From assembly GCF_003841465.1 (NCBI RefSeq), contig NZ_REFZ01000002.1, positions 310,001 to 374,000 of the forward strand: a stretch of DNA of 64,000 nt, given 5' to 3'. This DNA comes from Natrarchaeobius oligotrophus (lineage in GTDB: Archaea > Halobacteriota > Halobacteria > Halobacteriales > Natrialbaceae). Positions within the stretch are counted from its first letter, which is position 1; each line of letters begins with the position of its first letter. The notes beneath the pieces are model-generated. The model had not been told where the DNA came from and searched no databases. It saw only the letters and a list, made by a program, of their open reading frames with translations. Position numbers and translations under genes: made by a program. Below are positions 43,588-53,107 of this stretch, piece by piece.

Positions 43588-44754
43588 TTACTCGTCGATT
43601 CGATACCTGTCGACCGTCGAGTGATCGACGGTGATTCCCAGTCCCGGGTCCGTTGGCACGCGAATCCGGCCGTTCGAAAGCTCGAGTGGCTCCGCGAGCA
43701 CGTCGTCTTCCCAACTGTAGTAGACGGTATCAGGCGGGAGAACGAATCCCGGGATTCCGGCGACCGCGTGGACGATAGCCGCCGTTCGAACGCCGAGATC
43801 GAACGCGCAGTGGTGGGTCACCGGAACGCCGGCTTCTTCGGCGATCGCCGCCTGATGGCGTAAGCCGGCGATACCTCCCGCCGGGGTGAGATCGAGAATC
43901 GCGACGTCGAGGGCATCCGCCTGGATCAATCGGAGGAGGTTGTGGGCGATGTAGGTATCCTCGTTCGGCCCGATCGGCTGGGAGGTGCGAGCGCGCAGCG
44001 CGGCGAGCGAGCCGTGTGCGTTGACTCGAATCGGCTGTTCGAGATACTGCAGGTAAATTCCCGCATCGTCGAGCATCGCGGCGACGCGGGTGGCCTGATC
44101 GAGCGTCCAACCCTGATTCGGATCGAGGCGGAACTCGAGCGAGCCGTCGACCGCGTCGTGCATCGCCACGATTCGCTCGACATCGCGTCGCCAGTTCCGA
44201 CCGGCTTTGGTTTTCAAGACGGTGTAGCCGCGGTCCGCGACCGCTTTTGCACGGTCGGCGGACTCCTCGGGCGAGAGAATCCCGAGGCAGTAGGCGAACT
44301 CGACGGACCGACCGTCTCGGCGTTCGTCCTGGTGATTTCGGTGGCGGCGAGTCGTCTGATGGGGGGCGGTCCAGCCACCGAGGAGTTCGTATATCGGCTT
44401 CCCGGTAGCCTTCCCGACGATGTCCCAACAGGCTAGTTCGATCGGCGCGAAAAACATGTCCGGATTGGCGTATTCGATGAACAACTGCCGCCTGAGGCGC
44501 TCGATCTCGAACGGGGATTGGCCGACGACCATGGGGGCGATGCCGTCCTCGATCACTGACACCGTCGCCTCGGGAGAGAGAAACACCCGGACTTCGCCCC
44601 AGCCGGAGATGCCTTCGTCGGTGTCGACGCGAACGAGCACCCGATCCATGTCGTCGAGCGAATTGTGGTTCGTCACGTACGGCGCGATTCCATCGTCCTC
44701 GAGCGGTTTGAGCGGGATAGTAACCGGTATCGCTTCGATTGCTGTGATCCGCAT
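43588..44754 (-). CDS. enolase-superfamily (mandelate racemase/muconate lactonizing) sugar-acid dehydratase-like protein
   Basis: This 388-residue protein is an enolase-superfamily member. The N-terminal capping domain contains TPI-like ITAIEAIPVTIPLKP and VDTDEGISGWGE. The barrel has the KxK general base in VLKTKAG, the metal ligands Asp in RLDPNQGW, Glu in QYLEQPI and Glu in GPNEDTYI, and a distal HHCAFDLG. The family covers sugar-acid dehydratases, muconate cycloisomerases and racemases. Next to an ABC sugar importer, KDG kinase and KDPG aldolase, a sugar-acid dehydratase making a 2-keto-3-deoxy acid is most likely. An extended charged loop (about residues 128-148) is unusual. Confidence 0.82.
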   Translation of the reverse strand: MRITAIEAIPVTIPLKPLEDDGIAPYVTNHNSLDDMDRVLVRVDTDEGISGWGEVRVFLSPEATVSVIEDGIAPMVVGQSPFEIERLRRQLFIEYANPDMFFAPIELACWDIVGKATGKPIYELLGGWTAPHQTTRRHRNHQDERRDGRSVEFAYCLGILSPEESADRAKAVADRGYTVLKTKAGRNWRRDVERIVAMHDAVDGSLEFRLDPNQGWTLDQATRVAAMLDDAGIYLQYLEQPIRVNAHGSLAALRARTSQPIGPNEDTYIAHNLLRLIQADALDVAILDLTPAGGIAGLRHQAAIAEEAGVPVTHHCAFDLGVRTAAIVHAVAGIPGFVLPPDTVYYSWEDDVLAEPLELSNGRIRVPTDPGLGITVDHSTVDRYRIDE

Positions 44755-44775
44755 ACCGTACTGTATGAACATCGA

Positions 44776-44786
44776 GTTTTTATACT
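44776..44786 (-). promoter_or_regulatory. TATA box for the enolase-superfamily gene
   Basis: On the minus strand AGTATAAAAAC is centred about 28 nt before the ATG at 44754. Confidence 0.55.
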
Positions 44787-44892
44787 TAACTGCATCGGGA
44801 ACGGCTCGAAGGTCGATCGGCGCGTGCGCGGGTGGAGATCCTCGCCAGCGACGGCGATCAGTCTGGTATACGCCAACAGTAACGTTAAAGTC

Positions 44893-44901
44893 CGTATACT
44901 G
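44893..44901 (+). promoter_or_regulatory. TATA box for the creatininase-family gene
   Basis: CGTATACTG is centred about 28 nt before the ATG at 44925, and it decides this start against an upstream GTG in frame at 44904. Confidence 0.5.
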
Positions 44902-44924
44902 TCTTGGTCGGTGTGAAGATCGCT

Positions 44925-45722
44925 ATGTATTACGAAGCAGTGCACGGGTCGACGGTCTCGTGGGCGACGAAGCCGTACGCGGAGATCAACTCGATCGGCG
45001 AACGGAGCGGGTCGGTGCTGTTCGTTCCGATCGGAAGCATCGAACAGCACGGTCACCACCTTCCGGTTTCGACCGACACGCTCCTGGTCGATGCGGTGAC
45101 GAGTGCGGCCGCAGAGCAGGCGGACGCGGAGGGGATTCCCGCGCTCGTAACGCCGACGCTCTGGTCCGGCTTCTCGCCCCACCACATGCCGTTCGGAGGA
45201 ACGATCACGTTGAGCCACGACGATTTGCTCGATACGATCGAAGACGTCGCGGACTCGGCGCTCGAAGTCGGATTCGATACGCTCTGTCTCGTCAACGGTC
45301 ACGGCGGCAACGCTGCACTCGTCAGCTGTGCCGTCAGCACCATCGGAGACGACCACCCCGACGTCGAGGTCATCGGAACGACCTACTTCGATCTCGCTGC
45401 CCCGTTCGTCGACGACGTACGCGAGAGCGAACGCGGGGGCATGGTCCACGGAGGCGAGTTCGAAACCTCGCTGATGTTGCATCTGTATCCCGAACTGGTC
45501 GACCAAGAACGTCTCGAGGCCGAGCCCCTCGTCGAGCCGTACGACCACGGATTGAAGGACATGTTCGACGGGGGACCGTTGACCGTCTACCGCGAGTTCG
45601 ACGAGTACTCCGAAACGGGAGCGATCGGCGAGCCGGAGCTCGCAACGGCGGCCAAAGGCGAGCAGTTGTTCGAGAATCTGTGCGACGAACTGGTTACGAT
45701 CGCACGTCAAACGCAGTCGTGA
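44925..45722 (+). CDS. creatininase family protein
   Basis: The protein has 265 residues. It carries the creatininase metal-site pattern: Glu and His in IGSIEQHGHHLP, the following Asp in STDTLL, NGHGGN and the later metal-binding Glu in HGGEFET. Family members hydrolyse cyclic amides (creatinine, mycofactocin-type or ring-opening reactions) or related C-N bonds with Zn/Mn. In this island it could open a lactam- or lactone-like ring, but no substrate can be fixed. It is divergent from the dehydratase gene with a shared 170-nt promoter region. Confidence 0.88.
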   Translation: MYYEAVHGSTVSWATKPYAEINSIGERSGSVLFVPIGSIEQHGHHLPVSTDTLLVDAVTSAAAEQADAEGIPALVTPTLWSGFSPHHMPFGGTITLSHDDLLDTIEDVADSALEVGFDTLCLVNGHGGNAALVSCAVSTIGDDHPDVEVIGTTYFDLAAPFVDDVRESERGGMVHGGEFETSLMLHLYPELVDQERLEAEPLVEPYDHGLKDMFDGGPLTVYREFDEYSETGAIGEPELATAAKGEQLFENLCDELVTIARQTQS

Positions 45723-45860
45723 TTCCGAAAAACGCTCGACAGTCGGACGTGGATATCGCCATCGCTTCGTGCCGACCGAAACGGCGCGCGAGCCACGGCG
45801 AGCCGACTGCGTCGATCGATGTAAACGTATTTACCCAACCTCTCCGTTCTTGCTCGTAGC

Positions 45861-46691
45861 ATGGACGTGAACGCTTTACACGGAGACACGGCGATCGTAA
45901 CCGGCGGAAGCTCCGGAATCGGCCGATCGATCGCGACCCGGTTCGCGGACGAAGGGGCAACCGTCGTGATCGCCGACGTCGACCAGGATGGTGGAGAAAA
46001 GACGGTCGAGCTGATCGAGGAGTCGGGGAACGACGCGACGTTCGTCCCGACGGACGTGACCGACGAGTCGCACGTCTCGTCGCTCGTCGAAACCGTCGAG
46101 ACGCGGTACGGGGGCGCCGACGTCCTCGTGAACAACGCCGGCGGTGCGACCACGTACGATCGGATCGACGAGATCGATCCGGAAACGTGGCGACTCGATC
46201 TCGAGCGGAATCTCACGGGCACGTTCCTGTGTACGCGCGCCGTGTTATCGGGGATGGTCGACCGTCGGTCGGGCAGCATCGTCCACATGTCGTCGATCAA
46301 CGGGCTAACCGGAATCGGGCTGCCTGCCTACACGGCCGCGAAAAGCGGGATACTCGGATTTTCTCGGTTAGTCGCCACACAGTACGGAGTTCACGGGATT
46401 CGCTCGAACGCGATCTGTCCGGGAACGATCGTCACGGAACAGCGGAAAGCCGAGATGGAAGAACACGGCGGCGAAACGGCAAGAGAGGTCTGGCTCGACC
46501 AGTACGCTCTCGAGCGGCTGGGCGAGCCTGACGACGTGGCCGACGCCGCCGTCTTCCTCGCCTCGGATCGCTCTTCGTTCGTGACCGGAACCGAAATCGT
46601 CGTCGACGGCGGGTTGCTCGCTGGCGTCGACCTGCGGGTCCAGCGCTCGATCTACGGGATCGACGACCTCAAAAATCGCGGCGGCGAGTAA
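45861..46691 (+). CDS. short-chain dehydrogenase/reductase
   Basis: This 276-residue classical SDR has the cofactor motif [16 protein letters not shown], a catalytic Ser in HMSSINGL and the YxxxK pair in AYTAAKSG. An Asp at the end of strand 2 (VIADVD) suggests NAD(H) preference. In a sugar-acid pathway it could be the sugar dehydrogenase that makes the lactone. It follows the creatininase-family gene by 138 nt on the same strand. Confidence 0.9.
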   Translation: MDVNALHGDTAIVTGGSSGIGRSIATRFADEGATVVIADVDQDGGEKTVELIEESGNDATFVPTDVTDESHVSSLVETVETRYGGADVLVNNAGGATTYDRIDEIDPETWRLDLERNLTGTFLCTRAVLSGMVDRRSGSIVHMSSINGLTGIGLPAYTAAKSGILGFSRLVATQYGVHGIRSNAICPGTIVTEQRKAEMEEHGGETAREVWLDQYALERLGEPDDVADAAVFLASDRSSFVTGTEIVVDGGLLAGVDLRVQRSIYGIDDLKNRGGE

Positions 46692-46792
46692 CCCCGAACG
46701 GTGTCAGGTCACCGCGAGCCGTGGACGGTGGTGATCGGCCGGAGTCTCGTCCGGACCGACGATGAGACGGCGACGACCGGCGACTCCCGCGT

Positions 46793-47176
46793 TCAGTCGT
46801 CGTCGTACTCGGCTACGACGTCAATCTCGACGGCGATCTCGATCGGGAGTTTCGACACCTCGACGGCCGTCCGAGCCGGGTACGGCGACGTGAAGTGCTC
46901 CGCGTAGGCCTCGTTGACCGCCTCGTAGTCGTTCATATCGGTGAGGTAGACGGTCGTCTTGACGACGTCGTCGAGTCCGACGCCGGCTTCGGAAAGAATT
47001 CGCTCGACGTTCTCGAGCGTCGCGTGGGTCTGAGCGCCGGCGTCGGAGCCGAGTACGTCGCCGCTGTCGGGATCGACCGGCCCCTGGCCGGAGACGTACA
47101 TTCGATCGCCGGAGATGGTCGCTTGCGAGTACGGTCCGATCGGTTCTGGTGCGTCGTCTGTCAGTAGTTCCCGCAT
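46793..47176 (-). CDS. ridA: RidA (YjgF/YER057c/UK114) family protein
   Basis: The protein has 127 residues. It shows the RidA pattern PIGPYSQATISGDRMYVSGQGPVDP and the conserved Arg in SPYPARTAVEVSKLP that binds the imine/enamine carboxylate. RidA proteins hydrolyse reactive 2-aminoacrylate and related enamines. It sits between the SDR (convergent) and KDG kinase (divergent). The ATG at 47176 gives the usual family length; the longer reading to 47314 does not. Confidence 0.9.
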   Translation of the reverse strand: MRELLTDDAPEPIGPYSQATISGDRMYVSGQGPVDPDSGDVLGSDAGAQTHATLENVERILSEAGVGLDDVVKTTVYLTDMNDYEAVNEAYAEHFTSPYPARTAVEVSKLPIEIAVEIDVVAEYDDD

Positions 47177-47334
47177 ACACCGTTGGTGGGTGTCGGGCCG
47201 ACAAAACTGTACCGTTTTTCGATAGATCGTCCGAGACCGACCGTTCCGGAATTCGACGACGAGCGGGCGGTGAACGGCCGGTCCGACTGTGACGATCGCT
47301 CTCACTGACGGCACTCGGGACGGGGAGAGCGAAG

Positions 47335-47342
47335 AATTATAT
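47335..47342 (+). promoter_or_regulatory. TATA box for the KDG kinase gene
   Basis: AATTATAT is centred about 29 nt before the ATG at 47368, which supports this start rather than the ATG at 47341, which overlaps the box. Confidence 0.55.
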
Positions 47343-47367
47343 GGGCGAGTTCGAAACAGACGACCGT

Positions 47368-48327
47368 ATGCCGACCCTAGTCACGTTCGGCGAAACGATG
47401 CTTCGCCTCGCCCCGCCGACCGGCGAGCGAATCGAGACGGCGACCCAGTTGGACTTCAAAACGGCGGGTGCCGAAAGCAACGTCGCCATCGCGGCATCGA
47501 ATCTCGGCGTCGATTCGACGTGGATCTCGAAACTGCCGGATTCGCCGCTCGGGAGGCGAGTAACGCGAGAACTCCGAAGCCACGGCGTCGAACCGGCCGT
47601 CACCTGGACCGAGGACGGACGACAGGGTGCCTACTACATCGAACGCGGGGGCGATCCACGGGGAACGAACGTCATCTACGACCGGACGGACGCCGCGATC
47701 AGAACGACGACGACGGAGGAAGTGACCGGGGCAGTCGACCTCGAAACGACGGACGCCGTCTACACGAGCGGAATCACCCCCGCGCTCTCCTCGAGATTGC
47801 GAGAGACCACCGCCTCGTTCCTCGAGCAGGCCGGACGAGCCGGCGCGACGACGGTCTTCGATCTCAACTATCGGTCGAAGCTGTGGTCGCCGTCCGAAGC
47901 CCGGTCGTGTTGTACCTCCCTTCTCGAGTCCGTCGACGTCGCCGTGATCGCAGCGCGTGACGCACGGACCGTCCTCGATCGAACCGGAAGCGACGAGGAG
48001 ATCGTCCGCGAACTCGCGTCGACCGGCGATCCGGCCGTCGTCGTCCTCACTCGCGGCGCGGACGGGGCGATGGCGGTCGATCGGGACGGACGACTCCACG
48101 ACCAGCCGGCGGTGGCAGCCGAAACGACGGATCCGATCGGCACGGGCGACGCGTTCGTCGGCGGGTTTCTGGCGAGCTACCTCGACGACCGGGACGTCGC
48201 GAGCGCGCTCGCGTACGGTTCGGCGACCGCGGCGCTGAAACGCACCATCGACGGGGACCTCGCGATCGTCACCCCCGAGGAGGTCCGGGCCGTCCTCGAG
48301 AACGACGGCGGCGGGATCACGCGGTGA
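47368..48327 (+). CDS. PfkB-family sugar kinase, 2-keto-3-deoxygluconate kinase-like
   Basis: This 319-residue PfkB/ribokinase-family protein starts LVTFGETMLRLAPP, with GGAESN-like AGAESNVAIAASNLG. The ATP-binding/catalytic motif is DPIGTGDAFVGGFLASYL, whose Asp is the general base. KDG kinases of haloarchaea have this kind of N-terminus. With the KDPG aldolase at 48.4 kb it suggests phosphorylation of a 2-keto-3-deoxy sugar acid and cleavage to pyruvate and glyceraldehyde 3-phosphate. The two genes are convergent. Confidence 0.85.
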   Translation: MPTLVTFGETMLRLAPPTGERIETATQLDFKTAGAESNVAIAASNLGVDSTWISKLPDSPLGRRVTRELRSHGVEPAVTWTEDGRQGAYYIERGGDPRGTNVIYDRTDAAIRTTTTEEVTGAVDLETTDAVYTSGITPALSSRLRETTASFLEQAGRAGATTVFDLNYRSKLWSPSEARSCCTSLLESVDVAVIAARDARTVLDRTGSDEEIVRELASTGDPAVVVLTRGADGAMAVDRDGRLHDQPAVAAETTDPIGTGDAFVGGFLASYLDDRDVASALAYGSATAALKRTIDGDLAIVTPEEVRAVLENDGGGITR

Positions 48328-48436
48328 CGGAGAGGCGGAATCGAACTACTCGACGCACCAACCGGTCAGCTGTATCGACGTGACGATGCATCCTCGACGG
48401 CCTTCGTCACACCGAACGCGAGTACGACAGACCGGA

Positions 48437-49090
48437 TCAGTCCGACCGAACGGAGCTGACAGCGTCGACGAACTCGGCGGCAGTCTCGCGTATCCGATCC
48501 GGATCGTCGCGATCGACGGCGTCGTAATCCACGATCGAACTCCCCACGCCCACCGCGACGGCGCCGGCGTCGAAGAACGCACCGACGTTTTCGGTCGAGA
48601 TGCCTCCGGTCGGAACGACGTCGACGTCGCCAAGCGGCCCCCGTATCGCGCCGACGTGGTCCGGACCGACCGTCGTCGCCGGAAACAGTTTCAGCATGTC
48701 AGCACCCGCTTCGAGCGCGGTGACGGCGTCGGTCGGCGAAAGAACGCCGGGAATCGAGACGACGCCGTGTCGGTTGCAGGTTCGGATCACGTCCGGATTG
48801 CAGTCGGGTGCCAGAACGAACGTCGCTCCCGCGTCGATGACCGTCCGCGCCGAGGACGGATCGAGAACCGTCCCTGCACCGACGACCACATCGGTGTCGG
48901 CCAGTTCGCGATCGACTGCCGCGATCTTTTCCCGAACCCGGGTTCCGTCGGCCGTCACTTCGATCGCACCGACGCCCGCCTCGTGGATGGCACGGGCGAC
49001 GGATCCGATTCGATCCTCGTCGATACCGCGTAGAATCGCGATGACGCCGCTGTCGACGATCCGCTCTCTCACCTGGTTCGACTCGACCAT
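48437..49090 (-). CDS. eda: KDPG (2-dehydro-3-deoxy-phosphogluconate) aldolase
   Basis: The protein has 217 residues and is a class I aldolase of the KDPG/KHG type. It has GVIAILRG, a Glu in GAIEVTAD, VGAGTVLD and the Schiff-base Lys in MLKLFPATTVG, followed by PTGGIS. It cleaves KDPG, or the D-galacto equivalent, to pyruvate and glyceraldehyde 3-phosphate. The ATG at 49090 is preferred to a TTG further upstream. It is convergent with the KDG kinase gene. Confidence 0.9.
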   Translation of the reverse strand: MVESNQVRERIVDSGVIAILRGIDEDRIGSVARAIHEAGVGAIEVTADGTRVREKIAAVDRELADTDVVVGAGTVLDPSSARTVIDAGATFVLAPDCNPDVIRTCNRHGVVSIPGVLSPTDAVTALEAGADMLKLFPATTVGPDHVGAIRGPLGDVDVVPTGGISTENVGAFFDAGAVAVGVGSSIVDYDAVDRDDPDRIRETAAEFVDAVSSVRSD

Positions 49091-49245
49091 ACGCTCGGTT
49101 GGCAAATCAGCACCTTAAACGTGAAGGGTTCGACGCGGACGGCGTCCGCCGCATTCGATCGGGAACTGGGTAGCGACCGGTCCGAGAGCCGAGAGTCAAC
49201 CAGAGAGAGCGGCGAGGCGTGATCGGGCGGTGGACGGACCCACCG

Positions 49246-50277
49246 TTACGACCGGGCGACGATTTCGATACAAACCGGCTGCGGAACCGAGAGTCGGCCA
49301 CCCGTCGGCGCGAGCCTACCGTCGTCGTCGACGGCGAAAAAGACGATCGTATCGGAGTGTTCGTTCGCCACGAACAGGTGGTCGCCCGTCGGTGAGAGCG
49401 CGAAGTTCCGCGGCCACTCACCCGCCGTCGAGACGGTCTCGAGGAGCGTGAGCTCCTCATCCGAGCACTCGAGGACGGCGATACTGTCGTGACCTCGGTT
49501 CGATGCGTACACGTGCTCGCCGGACGGGTGGACGTGGACGTCGGCGGGAAAGTTCTCGCCTTCGCCGCCCTCACGCGTTTCGATCGTTTGGACGATTTCC
49601 AGTTCGCCGGCGTCTGGAGACCAGTCGAAGACGGACATCGTCGAATCCAGTTCGTTGACGAGGTAGGCCCGACCGCGACCGCGGTCAAACTCGAGGTGAC
49701 GGGGCCCAGCGCCGTCGTGGACGGAAACGACGTCGTATCGCTCGAGCGTTCCGGCGTCGGGATCGAGCGAGTAGACGAGCACCTCGTCCGTTCCGAGGTC
49801 GGGGACGTACGCGTACTCGTCGTTCGGACCGGGAACGATAGCGTGTGGATGCGGTTCGGTCTGGCGCTCCGGATGGACGCTCGAACCCTCGTGTTCGACG
49901 ACGGTCGGTTCGTCGAGACGGCCGTCGTCGGTGAGCGAAAGGACCGACACGGCTCCGCCGCTGTAGTGAGCCACCAGAAGCGCTGACCCCGTCGAATCGA
50001 CGCTACAGTAGCAGGGATCCGCCGGTCCGATCGTCAGCTCGTCCAGACGGTCGAGTTCGCCGTCGTCGCGGATTTCGAACGCGGTGACGGAGCCGTCGTC
50101 CACCTCATTCACCGCGTACAACACGTCGAGGTGGGGATGTGCGGCGACGAACGACGGATTCTCGACCGTCGCCGCCAGTCGACTATCTATCATCTCACCA
50201 TCTATGAGTTTACAGTGATAGATTCCGTCACCGGTATCGTCGGTGTACGTTCCGACGTACGTCTGATAATTGACCAT
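49246..50277 (-). CDS. lactonase family beta-propeller protein (6-phosphogluconolactonase YbhE-like)
   Basis: This 343-residue protein is a seven-bladed beta-propeller of the YbhE/CMLE lactonase family. It begins YQTYVGTYTDDTGDGIYH and contains repeated ENPSFVAAHPHLDVLYAVNE, PHAIVPGPNDEYAYVPDLGTD and RNFALSPTGDHLFVANEHSD blades. Family members hydrolyse phosphogluconolactone or other sugar lactones. In this island it may open the lactone made by the SDR. It is followed at its start by a long apparently empty region. Confidence 0.9.
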   Translation of the reverse strand: MVNYQTYVGTYTDDTGDGIYHCKLIDGEMIDSRLAATVENPSFVAAHPHLDVLYAVNEVDDGSVTAFEIRDDGELDRLDELTIGPADPCYCSVDSTGSALLVAHYSGGAVSVLSLTDDGRLDEPTVVEHEGSSVHPERQTEPHPHAIVPGPNDEYAYVPDLGTDEVLVYSLDPDAGTLERYDVVSVHDGAGPRHLEFDRGRGRAYLVNELDSTMSVFDWSPDAGELEIVQTIETREGGEGENFPADVHVHPSGEHVYASNRGHDSIAVLECSDEELTLLETVSTAGEWPRNFALSPTGDHLFVANEHSDTIVFFAVDDDGRLAPTGGRLSVPQPVCIEIVARS

Positions 50278-51401
50278 TATGAGTGATCAGTTGAGCCACA
50301 CCGTTATAATCCTTTCTTTTCGTTTGGAAGCGTACTTCGAACGGAAATTCGGCGGGCAATAATCGACCGGATTCGACGTAAAGGAAACACGAGCGAGTCC
50401 GAGCGGATCGGCGTACGTAATCGCCTCGGCGACGATGAGCGAAACGCGAGCCGGGAGGGACGACGACGGGAGACACCGAAGGTAGTATGGGACAGTGATA
50501 CGTTCACAGACAATTCGACATTCAAATATTTTCGGCGTGTCCAACGCCGGAGTGCGCACCCGGGACGCCGCCGTCCTCGAGCGTCCACTCACGAGTAGCC
50601 CGTCAGCTCTTCGCCGTAGTACGACTCGAAGGTGGCTCCGGTCGCACGCGACGGCCGGAGGCCCGAGACCTCGGTCCATCGGCATCGGCCCGGGAAGCGC
50701 GAACCGGACGATCCGTCGATCGATCGGACGAGAGTTGAGTGGATCAAATCGACACGAGACGCGGTTTCGTCGCTCATCGATGCGTTCGGCGATGGTACCG
50801 AACGACGCGTCGCCGATCAATTCGAACGAGCAATCGTTCGCTCCCGTACAACGAGACGAGGAAAACCGCCTCGACGGAAATGGGTGAAGCCACCTCCCGA
50901 CGGGAGCGCGGTTCGACAGTATCAACTCCGGTCGAGACGGCCGTCGAGTTCGACGGCCGAGAGGGATCAAAGAGCCGGTACCGGCCGAAATAGTATCGGA
51001 GCGAGCGAGCACCCGCGCTCGAAGAATCCGACGACGCGCGTCGAGAACCGCTCCCGTGATCGACCGAGAGACGGTCGGACGATCGCGCGAAACGGAAGTT
51101 CGAACCGATCCGTTCCCATCGGAAAACCGGCCCGGTGGCCTGGAAAATCGCCGTTCAATCGGTTCGGTCACGTCGAATTTATCGGCAGATTCGAACGGAA
51201 ACGAGAAGTGAGCAGCGTCCACCGGGTCGTTTCGCTCCGGGGAGCCGGAAATTCCGTTGAGCAGATCAAACGATCCGCATCGGTGGACCGCGTACTTGGC
51301 GGGCGGAGCCGTGCGTCGATGACGTGCTCGGAGCGGTAGAACGATGAGGATCGGCGGTGATAGATCGAGTCGCCTGCCGGCCACGACAGGCAGTGACCGC
51401 C
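50278..51401. other. long intergenic region, no gene seen
   Basis: About 1,120 nt between the lactonase gene and the broken ThDP-enzyme gene. Open frames here are Arg/Ser-rich and overlap in several frames, as expected from GC-rich noncoding DNA. A minus-strand 62-residue reading ending ESYYGEELTGYS at 50,589 could be a gene remnant, but I cannot place it. No RNA gene is recognised. Confidence 0.5.
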
Positions 51402-53107
51402 ATGAACACCGCCGAGAAACTCGTCACCGAACTCGAGCGTCTGAACGTCTCGCACGTCTTCGGCTATCCGGGCGGCCGAACGATCGAACTGTTTTCCCAC
51501 CTGGCAGACAGCGAGATAACCGTCGTGCGGCCCAGAGACGAGCGTGAAGCCAGCGTGATGGCGGAGCTGTACGGCCGACTGCGCCGGGAGCCGGGCGTCC
51601 TGATCGGTCAGGGGCCGTGGATCGGGAGCCTGGGTGCGATCGGGCAGATGGAGGCCCGGCTGGGGTCGTCACCGATGGTCGTGCTCACCGAAGCGAGCGA
51701 ACGCGGGGAGTACTCGACGCTGGCACCGTACCAGCAGGCGCGCGGCGACTACGGCGGAATCGCCCTGCCGAAGATCCTCGACGCGATCACGAAAGAACAC
51801 TGGTTCCCTCGGACGCCGAAAGAAACGGTGCGGAGTCTGCAACTCGCGTTCAAACACGCGACGGCCGGCAGAGCCGGGCCGACTGCCGTGATCCTCGACG
51901 GGAACGCGATCGGCGACGAGTTCGCGCCGGAGGGACCACCGCCACTCTGGGACGCAAAACGGCAGGTCCGAAACTGGAACGCCCGGCCGACCGACGACAA
52001 CGTGGACCGGGCCGTCGCGGCGCTCACCGGTGCCGATCGACCCGTCGTCGTCGCCGGAAACGGCGTCCACAGCGCGCAGGCGTACGACGAACTGGCGGCG
52101 GTCGCGGAGCGGTACGGCTGCGTCGTCACCACGTCGTACCTGGGGAAGTCGACGATTCCGGAAACGCACGATCTGGCGGCCGGCGTGATCGGCTCGTTCG
52201 GCCACGAGGGAGCGAATCGGGCCGTTTCCGAGGCCGACGTGCTGCTGGTGGTCGGCTGTCGGCTCAATCCGATGGACACCAACTGGGGAGCGACGTCGTT
52301 CATCCGACCCGACGACCAGACGATCGTTCACGCCGACGTCACGACCGAAAATGCCGGCTGGGTCTACCCGGCGGACGTCGGACTGATCGGCGACGCCGCC
52401 GAGACGCTTACCGTCCTGTGTCGTCGCGCTCCGACGGAAGCGAGAGCGTCTCACGAGTGGAGCCGCCGTCGAGCGGCGGCGGCGCGCGAGTGCTATCGGA
52501 CCCGACCGGATCGAAGGCGGATAGCCCCATTCCGCCACAGCGAGCGGTAAACGCGATCGAGGCTCACGTCGACGAGGAGACGATCGTGACCGCCGACTCC
52601 GGAAACAATCGCTTCTGGCTGCTGAACTTCCTGCAGACGCCGGATACAGGAACGTACTTCGGAAGCGGCGGCGTCGGCGCGATGGGGTGGTCGGTTCCGG
52701 CCGCCGTCTGCGCGTCGCTCCTCACGGACCGGCCCGTCGTCGGCGTCACCGGCGACGGCGGCTTCGCCATGACGATGACGAGCCTCGAGACGGCCGTCGA
52801 GCACCGCACCAGTCCGGTGATCGTCGTTCTCAACGATCGGAGCCTCGGCATGGTCCGGCAGATGCAGTCGGCCGACTCGCGCATCGAGGGCGTCGAGTTC
52901 CGGGATACGGACTTCGTAACGGTCGTCGAAGGGCTCGGTGCGAACGCGACCCGCGTCGAGACGGAACGTGCCCTCCACGAGGCGATCGGCGACGCGCTCG
53001 AGGCGGCTTCGCCCACCGTGATCGACGCGCGCATCGACCGCGACGAGGAGATGGAAGCGACCCTCCAGTCGTCGTTCTACGCCGACGTCGGCGGCCTCCA
53101 CGAGTGA
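51402..53107 (+). pseudogene. acetolactate-synthase-like ThDP-dependent enzyme, frameshifted
   Basis: The two halves lie in different frames. The first (from ATG 51402) begins AEKLVTELERLNVSHVFGYPGGR and has the catalytic Glu region PRDEREASVMAEL, then the central domain up to about 52,490. The second, shifted frame from about 52,500 gives SPIPPQRAVNAIEAH, TVTADSGNNRFWLLNF-like text and the ThDP motif GDGGFAMTMTSLETAV ending at 53107. The frames differ as if one base were missing at about 52,490-52,510, after AAARECY. Restoring one base gives a typical 568-residue enzyme. It is either a recent pseudogene or a sequence error. Activity could be acetolactate synthase, sulfoacetaldehyde- or glyoxylate-carboligase-like. 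Confidence 0.85.

Noticed and set aside
50632-51339. A 235-codon frame in the gap before the ThDP-enzyme gene
   Set aside because: Very Arg/Ser-rich with no hydrophobic core, typical of noncoding GC-rich DNA; other frames overlap it.
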